The notes under the pieces are model-generated. The model saw nothing but the letters and a program-made list of their open reading frames with translations. It made no database searches and was not told the origin of the DNA. From Mycobacterium gordonae (lineage in GTDB: Bacteria > Actinomycetota > Actinomycetes > Mycobacteriales > Mycobacteriaceae), in assembly GCF_001417955.2 (NCBI RefSeq), contig NZ_LKTM01000307.1:1-50373 (forward strand): a DNA stretch of 50,373 nucleotides. The letters run 5' to 3'. Below are positions 16,485-24,411 of this stretch, piece after piece. The first letter of the stretch is position 1, and each line of letters begins with the position of its first letter. Both the position numbers and the translations under genes were made by a program.

Positions 16485-17498
16485 ATGACCGCGACGATGA
16501 AAGCGATTCAGGTGCAACGTTTCGGTGGCCCCGAGGTGCTGAGCTACGAGTCGGTACCGGTGCCCGAGTTGGGGTCAGGTGAGGTGCTGGTGCGCGTTTA
16601 CGCGGTCGGCATGAATCCTCCCGACTGGTATCTGCGCGACAACTACGAGCATGCCGACCTGCCGCCGGAGGTCAGGCCGTCGATCCCGTTGCTGGTCATT
16701 CCGGGGTCGGACGTGTCGGGTGTCGTCGAGGCGGTTGCGCCCGACGTGCACGAGTTCTCCGTCGGCGACGACGTCTTCGGCATGATCCGCTTTCCCAGCT
16801 TCGGTGACAGCGCGGCCTATGCGGAGTATGTCGCCGCGCCTGCCTCCGACCTGGCGCACAAGCCGGCCGGCATCGATCACGTCCATGCCGCGGCCGCGCC
16901 GATGTCGGGGCTGACCGCTTGGCAGTTCCTGATCGATCTCGGCCACGACGAAACGAATCCGTTGCAGCCGCAGGTACATCGCCCGGTGCCGCTGGACGGC
17001 ATGACGGTATTGGTCAACGGCGCCGCGGGCGGCGTCGGGCACATTGCCGTGCAGCTTGCGAAATGGAAAGGGGCACAGGTGATCGCCGTAGCGTCGGGCA
17101 CGCACGAGTCGTTTCTGATCGACCTCGGCGCGGACGAGTTCATCGACTACACCAAGAACCGCCCGGAGGACGTCGCGCACGACGTCGATCTTGTCCTCGA
17201 CACGCTCGGAGGGCCCGCCACCAGCCGCTTCCTGCCCGCGATAAAGCCTGGCGGCGCGTTATTTCCGGTATACCCAGGCTTTTCCGACGCCGAGACGGCC
17301 GCGGCGCGCCGCGTCACCGTCTCGATGACCCAGGTTCGCTCCAACGGTTCACAGCTCGCAGAGCTTGGGCGCCTGCTCGGCGCGGGCACCGTCCGGGTGG
17401 CGATCGACAGCACCTACCCGCTGGCCGACGCTCGCGCCGCGCACGAGCGCGCCGAGCAGGGGCATGTGCGAGGCAAACTCGTGCTCACCGTCGCCTAG
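16485..17498 (+). CDS. Zinc-free MDR oxidoreductase (quinone oxidoreductase-like)
   Basis: A 337-residue medium-chain dehydrogenase. N-terminal GroES-like domain begins MKAIQVQRFGGPEVLSYESVPVPE. The NADPH-binding Rossmann motif is VLVNGAAGGVGHIAVQLAKWKGAQVIAVAS (about residues 172-201), with AAGGVG as the dinucleotide loop. The zinc-ligand residues of alcohol dehydrogenases are absent, as in zeta-crystallin and QOR-type enzymes that reduce quinones or enones. The start ATG 16485 has AGGGAG 4 nt upstream. Likely controlled by the divergent TetR, which suggests induction by a small lipophilic compound. Confidence 0.9.
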   Translation: MTATMKAIQVQRFGGPEVLSYESVPVPELGSGEVLVRVYAVGMNPPDWYLRDNYEHADLPPEVRPSIPLLVIPGSDVSGVVEAVAPDVHEFSVGDDVFGMIRFPSFGDSAAYAEYVAAPASDLAHKPAGIDHVHAAAAPMSGLTAWQFLIDLGHDETNPLQPQVHRPVPLDGMTVLVNGAAGGVGHIAVQLAKWKGAQVIAVASGTHESFLIDLGADEFIDYTKNRPEDVAHDVDLVLDTLGGPATSRFLPAIKPGGALFPVYPGFSDAETAAARRVTVSMTQVRSNGSQLAELGRLLGAGTVRVAIDSTYPLADARAAHERAEQGHVRGKLVLTVA

Positions 17499-17531
17499 CT
17501 GTCCGGCTGAACGACCTCGGGCCGCCGGCCG

Positions 17532-17999
17532 TTACCAGAGCACGCCGTGCTCGATGGACAGGATGAAGCCGTGGTTGCCTTCGGTCTGGCAGTGCACGGC
17601 GCCCTGCTTGTCGACCGCGCAGGCACCGCCCAGGGTCTGGACCCGGTATCCGGCGGGCAGCACGGCTAGGTTGCTGGTGAAGGTCTTGGTGTCTGAATGC
17701 CGGTACTCAGCGGGGTGCATCGCGTCGGCGAAGGTCTGATTGGTGCCGGGCGGGGCGTCGGCGGGCACCGCGTCACACCCGACTGGGCCGCCGTTGGGGG
17801 CGAGGCCGCAGGACCGCCCGTCCGGTGTGGTGAAGTAGACCCACGAGCGGTATGAGGTGGTGTAAGTGCCCGGCGCGATCGGATAGCCGTCGAGGTTGTC
17901 CGGTGGGCCGTTGTCATCACCGGGCGCGGCTCCTGCCGGCGCGACGGAGATCGCCATCGCGCTCAACATAGCCAACACCCCGAACCGCCATCGCCACAT
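17532..17999 (-). CDS. Secreted protein, unknown function
   Basis: A 155-residue exported protein with a Sec signal peptide (MWRWRFGVLAMLSAMAISVAPAGA, cleavage near residue 24-25). The mature protein contains four Cys (RSCGLAP, PVGCDAVP, GGACAVD, VHCQTEG), enough for two disulfides, with an APGTYTTS strand and a C-terminal GNHGFILS. The pattern resembles small exported mycobacterial proteins of unknown role. It is convergent with the MDR gene and divergent from a lipoprotein gene. No catalytic motif seen. Confidence 0.75.
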   Translation of the reverse strand: MWRWRFGVLAMLSAMAISVAPAGAAPGDDNGPPDNLDGYPIAPGTYTTSYRSWVYFTTPDGRSCGLAPNGGPVGCDAVPADAPPGTNQTFADAMHPAEYRHSDTKTFTSNLAVLPAGYRVQTLGGACAVDKQGAVHCQTEGNHGFILSIEHGVLW

Positions 18000-18101
18000 C
18001 CGATCACCCTATGCGGCGCCGACCTGGATGTGTGGCGGACTTACGGCCCGAAGTCCAGGGTCCTTAGTCTCTAATCGCGGCGTGTTCGGACGCCGATACT
18101 G

Positions 18102-18665
18102 GTGAGCCTGATGTGGGCAAACTTATGTCGGGTCGTTGCGGCCACGTCGACGGCACTCGCGCTGGCGGGCTGCGCCTCGACGCCGAATAAGCCTGCGGTC
18201 GCGCCGTTCACGATCATCACTGGACCATCCAGCACCACCACCTCGCGGGACCAGAACGGCGCCGGCCTGCCGCCCATGAAGCACTTCCAGATCGGCGGTG
18301 ACAGCTACGGGCCGGTGCAGGACTGCCATGTCGTCGACGCCGCGGTGACCTGCACGGCGAGTTGGGACCAGCCCTATCAAGCGGATACGTACACCGGAAG
18401 CTTCACCGGCACCCTGTCGGGGATGACGATGACGGGGACGTGGACGACACGTCAGACCGGCCACGACGCGAAAGACCCGCGCTGCAGGTGGCAGACGGAG
18501 ACGTCGGTGCCGAGCACCTTCCAATTCAGCCTGGACGGGACCGTGGTGGACCGCTCCGGTCCGGGGCAATGGCGGACAACCCACAGCGGGAGCTGTTCGG
18601 GGGAGGAGTCCGGCACCAGTTCGGCCTCGGAGGGCGGTCCCATCGCCTGGAAAGTACTTGAATAG
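18102..18665 (+). CDS. Putative lipoprotein, unknown function
   Basis: A 187-residue protein with a lipoprotein signal: a hydrophobic stretch ATSTALALAGCAS with the lipobox Cys at about residue 24, so it should be anchored on the outer face of the membrane. The mature part has a Ser/Thr-rich linker, then a beta-rich domain (TYTGSFTGTLSGMTMTGTWTTRQT) and several Cys. Start GTG 18102 is used; ATG 18111 is an alternative that keeps the lipobox. The following 196 bp to the LysB-like gene contain no gene; two TTGACGG-like repeats and the next ribosome site are all that is visible. Confidence 0.75.
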   Translation: MSLMWANLCRVVAATSTALALAGCASTPNKPAVAPFTIITGPSSTTTSRDQNGAGLPPMKHFQIGGDSYGPVQDCHVVDAAVTCTASWDQPYQADTYTGSFTGTLSGMTMTGTWTTRQTGHDAKDPRCRWQTETSVPSTFQFSLDGTVVDRSGPGQWRTTHSGSCSGEESGTSSASEGGPIAWKVLE

Positions 18666-18861
18666 CCGAGTAATTCCGTTGCAGAACAACGATTTCCGAT
18701 CCGTCGCCAGGTCAGGACTTTCGGCCCTATCGACGCACCCGGCTGAATGCTGTGATGAAACCATCCTTGACGGGCGGGGTGGCAAACATCATGGGCCATA
18801 GTCGAAGTCGCCGTTGACGGGGGTCCGGCGTGTCGTCCTGGCGGTGTGGCAGGAGATTTAA

Positions 18862-20007
18862 ATGGCGAATGACGCGAATGGGCAGTGGATCGGCCTGGGC
18901 GTCGGCGACGTCGACAGCGCGGACACCCCACGCGACGCGCCGAATTGGGGCGCGATCCAGCTGCTCACGGCCAAACTGCACGACAAATATCAGTGGGCAC
19001 GCGACCTGGGGGTGGTGGCCCAGCCCAACTATGACGATCTGGTGGCTCGCGCCGTCGAGCAGTTCTGCCAGCGCACCGGGCTGCCGATCATCCGCGATCC
19101 GGTTGGGCGCGCGGTCGCCAATCTCGCTGTGCGGCAACGACTGGGCAGTTACCCGGCGCCTGGCACCCGGGACAGGGTGCGCTCCGGCTCCGCGCCGATG
19201 TTGCCGATCATGTTCACCGTCGAGGGGCACCAGTCGGACATGTTCGCCGGGCCGGTGGCCGGCACGGCTTCGCAGCTGGAGGGCGAGGGTCTGTGCCGCC
19301 ACCAGCCGATCGGCTACAACAACGCGGCATTCCCGTTCGACAACGCCAGCGGGGAGAACGAACTCGCCCGTCTGGTCGGAGCGACTGTGATGGACAACGG
19401 GGTGCCGTTTCCGGCGGGCACCAAGTGGGTGCTCGGGATCTTCAGTCAGGGCGCGATCGTCGGTTTCGACTTCTGGATGGACCACCTCGCGCCGGGCAAG
19501 CCGCTGGAGTGGCGGGAAGCCGATCTGCTCGGGGTGCTGGCCTACGGCAACCCGTGTCGCCAAACCGGCAGCATCGCGGCCTGGGCGGCGGGCGGGATCA
19601 AGAAGACCGGTACGCACGGCCTGGACCCGTACCGGCGATTCGGCCTACCCGGTTTCCCGGTGAAGCCGGACAACTGGATGGACGTCTACCGCGAGGGTGA
19701 CATCTTCGCCGAGAACGGCGACGACGATGCCAGCAAGGCGAAAGCTGCGGTGTACCAGGCCGTCGCCCGCGGCGATATCCTCTCGGATCCGATCTCGCTG
19801 GCCTTTCAGATCAGCAAGCTTTTCAGCAGGCCCGTGGAGGAGATCTGGGCCATCATCGAGGCCATCATTTCCGGGGTCGTGTTCCTGCACGACAAGCCGA
19901 ATCCGCACTACTCCCCGTATGACATCGGCGGAGGCGTGGACTGGGTGCGGGGCCTGCTCACCGGACGTCTGGCGGCACCGCGCGCAGCCGACCCGGTCAA
20001 TGCGTGA
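18862..20007 (+). CDS. lysB-like: LysB-like mycolyl-arabinogalactan esterase
   Basis: A 381-residue cutinase-type serine esterase resembling mycobacteriophage LysB, which cuts the mycolic ester bond to arabinogalactan. Residues about 15-95 look like the peptidoglycan-binding module of some LysB proteins (NYDDLVARAVEQFCQRTGLPIIRD). The catalytic domain has VEGHQSDMFAG, GYNNAAFPFDN and nucleophile Ser195 in GIFSQGA. Candidate Asp280 (REGDIFAE) and His349 (NPHYSPYD) complete the triad. Strong AGGAG lies 6 nt before ATG. No signal peptide, as in phage LysB. The stop overlaps the next gene's GTG by 4 bp. No other phage gene is nearby. Family assignment is from motif pattern, not alignment. Confidence 0.75.
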   Translation: MANDANGQWIGLGVGDVDSADTPRDAPNWGAIQLLTAKLHDKYQWARDLGVVAQPNYDDLVARAVEQFCQRTGLPIIRDPVGRAVANLAVRQRLGSYPAPGTRDRVRSGSAPMLPIMFTVEGHQSDMFAGPVAGTASQLEGEGLCRHQPIGYNNAAFPFDNASGENELARLVGATVMDNGVPFPAGTKWVLGIFSQGAIVGFDFWMDHLAPGKPLEWREADLLGVLAYGNPCRQTGSIAAWAAGGIKKTGTHGLDPYRRFGLPGFPVKPDNWMDVYREGDIFAENGDDDASKAKAAVYQAVARGDILSDPISLAFQISKLFSRPVEEIWAIIEAIISGVVFLHDKPNPHYSPYDIGGGVDWVRGLLTGRLAAPRAADPVNA

Positions 20008-22658
20008 TCTCGGCAGAACAGGAATCGAGAATGGCATCAAAACAGGCCACCAAGCCAAAGACGGTCCGCCAGTTGAGGATTGATCAGCCCACCAGGATCA
20101 AGTACCACCCCCTGGTGCCCGGCACCTACACCGGTGACAGCAGCGGCTACCGCACCGGCGATCGTCCCGACCACCGGGGTGTCGACATCGCAGCGGCCCA
20201 CGGAACACCGATCTACGCCCCCGCAGACGGATTCTTCGTGCACGTTGGAATCAACGACGACCCCGGCGGTTTCGGTTCGTGGTTGTGGATCGATGCGCAG
20301 CAGCAATGGGGGCTGGACTTCGTTCTCGGGCACATGCCGCCGTCATCTCTGGTAAATCCCGACACGGGTCGGCCGTGGCAGACCAACGACACGGTGCGCG
20401 CCGGCCAACAGATCGCCGTCGTGGGCTCCGAGGGCGGTTCCTCGGGTCCACACCTGCATTTCGAGACCTGGGGTCCGCCCGGGCGCAGTGGCGGACAGGA
20501 CCGCGACCCCAACAAGGCATGGCTCAAGGACGCTGTGGATCCTCGGTTGGCGCCGAAAGGTCAAGCAGCACAGCCTGTTACCTCGTTGGTCGGTCAGGTG
20601 CTCGTCGACTACTCCGCCGGTGTCCCCAGCGCCGAGCAGATCCGGGCCGCGGGGTATGCCGGTGCGGTGCGTTACGTCTCCGATCCCCGCGAAGACTGGA
20701 TGCACGGCAAGCCCTTGCGCAAACAGGAAGCCGACGACCTGCGTGCCCGCGGACTGGCAGTGGTGTCGAATTATCAGTTCGGCAAGGCCGACTCCGCGGA
20801 CTGGAAAGGCGGGGCGGCGCAGGGATATCAAGACGCCGAGCGCGGGCTGCGACTGCATGCCGAGGCCGGCGGTCCGGATACCGCGCCGATCTACGTGTCG
20901 ATCGACGCCTGCCCCAGCCAGGAAGAATGGAATACCCGATGCCGCCCGTACCTGCTTGCCTGGCAGGAGCAACTCGGTAAAGACCGGATGGGCGTGTACT
21001 GCAACTTCCCCTGCATCGAGTGGGCGCTCCGCGACGGCATCGGCACGTATTTCTGGATGCACGACTGGGACGAGGGTTACAGCGGGGGACAGGTCCATCC
21101 CGCTGCCCACCTGCACCAGTTCGAGATCGACAAACAACGCGTCGGCGGCGTCGGTGTGGACCGCAACCGCATCCTGCGAGAGGACTTCGGGCAGTGGGAC
21201 GTCGTCACCTCAAGCGCTGCGGTACAACAGGATTCCGCGCGCTGGAAGGGCCTGAAACGGCTGGGTTCACTGACGCGGCAGTCCGGCTTCGATGCCGTCG
21301 CGGAAGTCATCATCGGTGAAACCCTGCGGCGCCGCTACGAGCGTGAGGAAGTGATCGCGTGCCTGTCGACCGCGATTCAGGAGTCTGGGCTGCGCCCGGA
21401 TGCCGAAGGCGGCGAGGGCGCCTGGCATGGTATCTACCAGCAGGACGACAGCTACCCGGGCCGTGACGACCCCAACGAGAACATCCGGGTGTTCCTCGAC
21501 AGACTCGACGAGAAGCGTTGCAGCGCAGGAGCGTCGCCGGACATCTGGAAGAACATCTTCTGGCTCCAGCAGCGTCCGGGCGAAACGTCCGCCGACGACG
21601 CTTTCAACGATCCGGACGCGCGCCGTGACTACCTCAATGAAATCCGCAGCCGCATCACAAAAGCCGGCGAGATGTTCGAACGCTTCGCCGAAATGTCAGA
21701 GGGAGGAATCGACGTGACGTACACCGGGGACCCTGTGTGGTTGGAAGAAGTTCTAAGTTCGGCGCTCGGCGACCGCTTGGTCGTTCATGACGGTTGGCAG
21801 GACTGTGGCACCGGATCCGGTGAGAACGGCTCCCATGCGATGGGGCCGATCTGGGGTGTGATGATCCACCACACGGGCAACGTCAACGAAAAGTGGGAGG
21901 TCATCCGCAATGGTGTGATGCAGCCCCGGGGGTGGCTGGAAGGGCCGCTGTCGCAAGCGCTGATCACTCCCGACGGCCGCCTGCACCTGGTCGCAGTGGG
22001 CCCGTGTAACCACGCCGGACCGGGTTGCTATCCGGGCATCCCCGACGACCTCGGCAACACTCGGCTGATCGGCTTCGAGTGCGCGTGGCAAGCGGGGACG
22101 CACTACGCAGGCAACGAGACGTGGCCGCCGGCGCAGATCATCACCATGCGCGACGCGAGCGCGGCGGTGCTCAAGAAGCTGGGTTACGACTCGAGTCACG
22201 TCATCGGGCACAAGGAGTGGGCCGGTGCGGAAAACCCGCTCGGCATCAACAAACAGGGCAAACCGGACCCGGGCGACATGGATATGACGTGGTTCCGCGC
22301 AGAAGTCGCGAAAGCAATGCTCGGCGTGTTCGAGAAGTTCGAGAAGAAAGAACCGGAGGTCGAGGAGCAGAAGAAGCCGGAGGCCACCGATCACGTTCTG
22401 TTGCAAGAGATCTGGGAGCAACTGCTGGGGCCCGAAGGCAAGGGCTGGCCACAGCTGGGCGGCAGGACTCTGGTCGACGCGCTGGCGGAGGTTCTCAACG
22501 CGGACGGCGGCTCTGTCGCCGAGAGCCGGCCTGCGACGACCGCGGCTCCCGCATTGAGCAAGTCGACTGCCGCTCGCTCACGCCGGGCCCCGGCGAAGAA
22601 GAAGGCCGCCACCCGGGCCAGGAGAGCCACCGGTCCATCGTCGCTGCAGGACGCCTGA
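20004..22658 (+). CDS. lysA-like: Multidomain LysA-like peptidoglycan hydrolase (M23-DUF1906-GH-amidase)
   Basis: An 884-residue protein with four putative wall-cutting modules. M23/LytM peptidase: zinc pattern His57-Asp61 (HRGVD) and His150/His152 (HLHF). DUF1906 (about 199-399), the GH25-like fold of Rv2525c: VLVDYSAGVPSAEQIRAAGY, YVSIDAC, FWMHDW. Lysozyme/transglycosylase-like segment (about 410-560): AIQESGLRP with Glu460, then GIYQQDDSYPG. Amidase_2 (about 590-775): MIHHTG (His622/623), GHKEW (His736), KPDPGD (Asp755). The tail is Lys/Arg-rich. No signal peptide. GTG 20004 overlaps the LysB-like stop (GTGA); ATG 20031 with AGGA 7 nt upstream is an equally good start. Resembles mycobacteriophage LysA in modular design. 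Confidence 0.8.
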   Translation: MISAEQESRMASKQATKPKTVRQLRIDQPTRIKYHPLVPGTYTGDSSGYRTGDRPDHRGVDIAAAHGTPIYAPADGFFVHVGINDDPGGFGSWLWIDAQQQWGLDFVLGHMPPSSLVNPDTGRPWQTNDTVRAGQQIAVVGSEGGSSGPHLHFETWGPPGRSGGQDRDPNKAWLKDAVDPRLAPKGQAAQPVTSLVGQVLVDYSAGVPSAEQIRAAGYAGAVRYVSDPREDWMHGKPLRKQEADDLRARGLAVVSNYQFGKADSADWKGGAAQGYQDAERGLRLHAEAGGPDTAPIYVSIDACPSQEEWNTRCRPYLLAWQEQLGKDRMGVYCNFPCIEWALRDGIGTYFWMHDWDEGYSGGQVHPAAHLHQFEIDKQRVGGVGVDRNRILREDFGQWDVVTSSAAVQQDSARWKGLKRLGSLTRQSGFDAVAEVIIGETLRRRYEREEVIACLSTAIQESGLRPDAEGGEGAWHGIYQQDDSYPGRDDPNENIRVFLDRLDEKRCSAGASPDIWKNIFWLQQRPGETSADDAFNDPDARRDYLNEIRSRITKAGEMFERFAEMSEGGIDVTYTGDPVWLEEVLSSALGDRLVVHDGWQDCGTGSGENGSHAMGPIWGVMIHHTGNVNEKWEVIRNGVMQPRGWLEGPLSQALITPDGRLHLVAVGPCNHAGPGCYPGIPDDLGNTRLIGFECAWQAGTHYAGNETWPPAQIITMRDASAAVLKKLGYDSSHVIGHKEWAGAENPLGINKQGKPDPGDMDMTWFRAEVAKAMLGVFEKFEKKEPEVEEQKKPEATDHVLLQEIWEQLLGPEGKGWPQLGGRTLVDALAEVLNADGGSVAESRPATTAAPALSKSTAARSRRAPAKKKAATRARRATGPSSLQDA

Positions 22659-22664
22659 GCGGGT

Positions 22665-23138
22665 TTACGCGTTGCCCAGGACGATCTTGCTGAACAACAT
22701 CGCCGCCCAATAGGTCGCCAGCAGGGTCGAGGCGAAGCCGAGCAGCGCAACGAAAATGGGCGGCGTCAGGATCAGCGCTCCCAGTTGGACGAGGAAGGTC
22801 CAGGGATTGTCGTCTGCAGCGGGCGCCGCCGACGCCAACACCGCGGCGTTGGAAGCCTCCGCACTCGCGTACGCATTCGCACCCCCGGCGAGGTTGCGGG
22901 TGAACTGCTCATGGAATGCCGCCGCCTGGGCGGACACTTGCTGGAACTCCTCGGCGTGCGAGCCGAACAGGCCGGCGATCGCCGTCGACACCTCATCGCT
23001 CGCGGCGCTGGCGATGTTGGTTGTCGGCGCTGCAGCCCTCAGATGGGCGAAATCCAGATCGGATCCGATGGCTGCCAAATCATGTGATGCGGTGATGAGA
23101 CTTTCTGGCGCGACCTGCATCTTCGGCAGCATATCCAT
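22665..23138 (-). CDS. Small PE-family protein with C-terminal membrane segment
   Basis: A PE domain (MQVAPESLITASHDLAAIGSDLDFAH, then SDEVSTAIAGLFGSHAEEFQQVSAQAAAFHEQF) is followed by AYASAEASNAAVL and a hydrophobic tail (FLVQLGALILTPPIFVALLGFASTLLATYWAAML) that can form one or two TM helices. PE proteins are exported by ESX systems, and a hydrophobic tail is unusual for a secreted protein. ATG 23138 is used because the PE domain starts there, giving 157 residues; ATG 23198 has a better ribosome site (GGGAG) but would add 20 non-PE residues. Ends 6 bp from the LysA-like stop and is divergent from the PE-hydrolase. Confidence 0.75.
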   Translation of the reverse strand: MDMLPKMQVAPESLITASHDLAAIGSDLDFAHLRAAAPTTNIASAASDEVSTAIAGLFGSHAEEFQQVSAQAAAFHEQFTRNLAGGANAYASAEASNAAVLASAAPAADDNPWTFLVQLGALILTPPIFVALLGFASTLLATYWAAMLFSKIVLGNA

Positions 23139-23182
23139 GACGGCAAAGCCAGATATGGGTTTCCGGCAAACCGCTCCCTGAA

Positions 23183-23216
23183 CCCTCGAGGGCGACATAA
23201 GCTCCCGACAATCGGG
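23183..23216. promoter_or_regulatory. Two palindromes between divergent PE genes
   Basis: CCCTCGAGGG (23183-23192) is a perfect 10-bp palindrome, and CCCGA-CAA-TCGGG (23204-23216) a second. Both sit in the roughly 100-bp gap between the small PE gene and the PE-hydrolase. Role unproven; shared control is plausible. Confidence 0.3.
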
Positions 23217-23239
23217 CGATCGAAGGGTGGAGCGGCGCT

Positions 23240-24400
23240 GTGTCATATGTTGTTGCGTTTCCCGAGCTGATGTCCGCCGCGGCCACCGACGTGTCTTCGA
23301 TCGGTTCGGCGGTCGCGACCGCGAACCGGGGCGTGGCGGGTGCCACCAGCGCGGTGCTGGCGGCGGCCGAGGACGAGGTGTCCGCGGCGATCGCCGCCCT
23401 GTTCTCGGCCCACGGCGAGGGCTATCAGGTACTGAGCGCGCAAGTGGCCGTCTTTCAGGAGCGGTTCACGCAGGCGTTGACGGGCGCGGCCGGGGCATAC
23501 GCCTCCGCTGAGGCGGCAAGCGCCGCGCCGTTGGCGGCTTTCGAGCAAGTGGTACTCGGAGTTCAGCAGATCCCTGCAAACGTGGCCGCAGGATTTGCTT
23601 CGCTGACTTCGGTGCAGGGTTCTCCGCTGCTGGCGCTGATCGCCAGTGACGCACCGCCCCTGTCGTGGTTCCTCGGTAACTCGCCGCCACCGCTGCTGAA
23701 CGCGCTGCTGGGACAAACGGTCCAGTTCACCTCCTATGACGGGATGCGGGTCGTCCAGATCACGCCGGCCAACCCAACGGGCGAATACGTCGTCGCCCTG
23801 CACGGCGGTGCGTTCATCTTCCCGCCGTCGTTCTTCCACTGGATCAACTACTCGGTGACGGCCTACCAGACCGGCGCGACCTTCCAGGTGCCGATCTACC
23901 CGCTGCTGCAGGAAGGCGGCACCGCCGGGTGGGTGGTGCCCCGGACGGCTGGCCTGATTTCCTCGCTGATCACCCAACACGGTGTGCAGAACGTCAGCGT
24001 CGTCGGTGATTCCGCGGGCGGCAATCTCGCACTGTCCTCAGTTCAGTACCTGGTCAGCCACGGTGCCCCGGTACCGGCGTCGATGGTGCTGCTGTCGCCG
24101 TGGCTGGACGTCGGGGCCGGCGGCCTCGGCGCGGTCTGGGCGGGCGGCCTTTCCACGACCAACCCGATGGTGAGCCCGCTCTTCGGGTCACTCGCCGGGC
24201 TTCCGCCGACCTATGTGTATTCCGGCGCGCTGGATCCACTCGTTCAACAAGCGGCCGTCCTGCAACAGGCAGCCATCGCTCAAGGGGCCCCGGTCAGCTT
24301 CATCCTGAACCAGACCGGGATTCACGACTTCATCCTGCTCACTCCGAGCGGGTTGCCCTACTGGCCGAACATCAACCGGCAACTCGGCATCGCGGCCTGA
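23240..24400 (+). CDS. PE-domain alpha/beta hydrolase (HSL-like esterase/lipase)
   Basis: A 386-residue paralogue of the gene at 12277, shorter because the linker between PE domain and hydrolase is reduced. PE domain 1-95 (VVAFPELMSAAATDVSSIGSAVATAN). Hydrolase motifs: HGGA at 188-191, nucleophile Ser258 (GDSAGG), Asp332 (ALDPLV), His362 (IHDF). The segments PPLSWFLGNSPPPLLNALLG, TGEYVVALHGGAFIFPPSFFHWINYSV and the end INRQLGIAA are near-identical to the paralogue. Start GTG 23240 with GGAG 7 nt upstream. Expected to be ESX-exported and to act on lipid esters outside the cell. Convergent with the broken E2-like gene. Confidence 0.92.
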   Translation: MSYVVAFPELMSAAATDVSSIGSAVATANRGVAGATSAVLAAAEDEVSAAIAALFSAHGEGYQVLSAQVAVFQERFTQALTGAAGAYASAEAASAAPLAAFEQVVLGVQQIPANVAAGFASLTSVQGSPLLALIASDAPPLSWFLGNSPPPLLNALLGQTVQFTSYDGMRVVQITPANPTGEYVVALHGGAFIFPPSFFHWINYSVTAYQTGATFQVPIYPLLQEGGTAGWVVPRTAGLISSLITQHGVQNVSVVGDSAGGNLALSSVQYLVSHGAPVPASMVLLSPWLDVGAGGLGAVWAGGLSTTNPMVSPLFGSLAGLPPTYVYSGALDPLVQQAAVLQQAAIAQGAPVSFILNQTGIHDFILLTPSGLPYWPNINRQLGIAA

Positions 24401-24411
24401 CCGCGTTCTGC

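Noticed and set aside
18666..22670. A complete prophage around the LysB/LysA-like genes
   Set aside because: No integrase, structural, holin or att-like repeats are visible; flanking genes are ordinary mycobacterial lipoprotein and PE genes.
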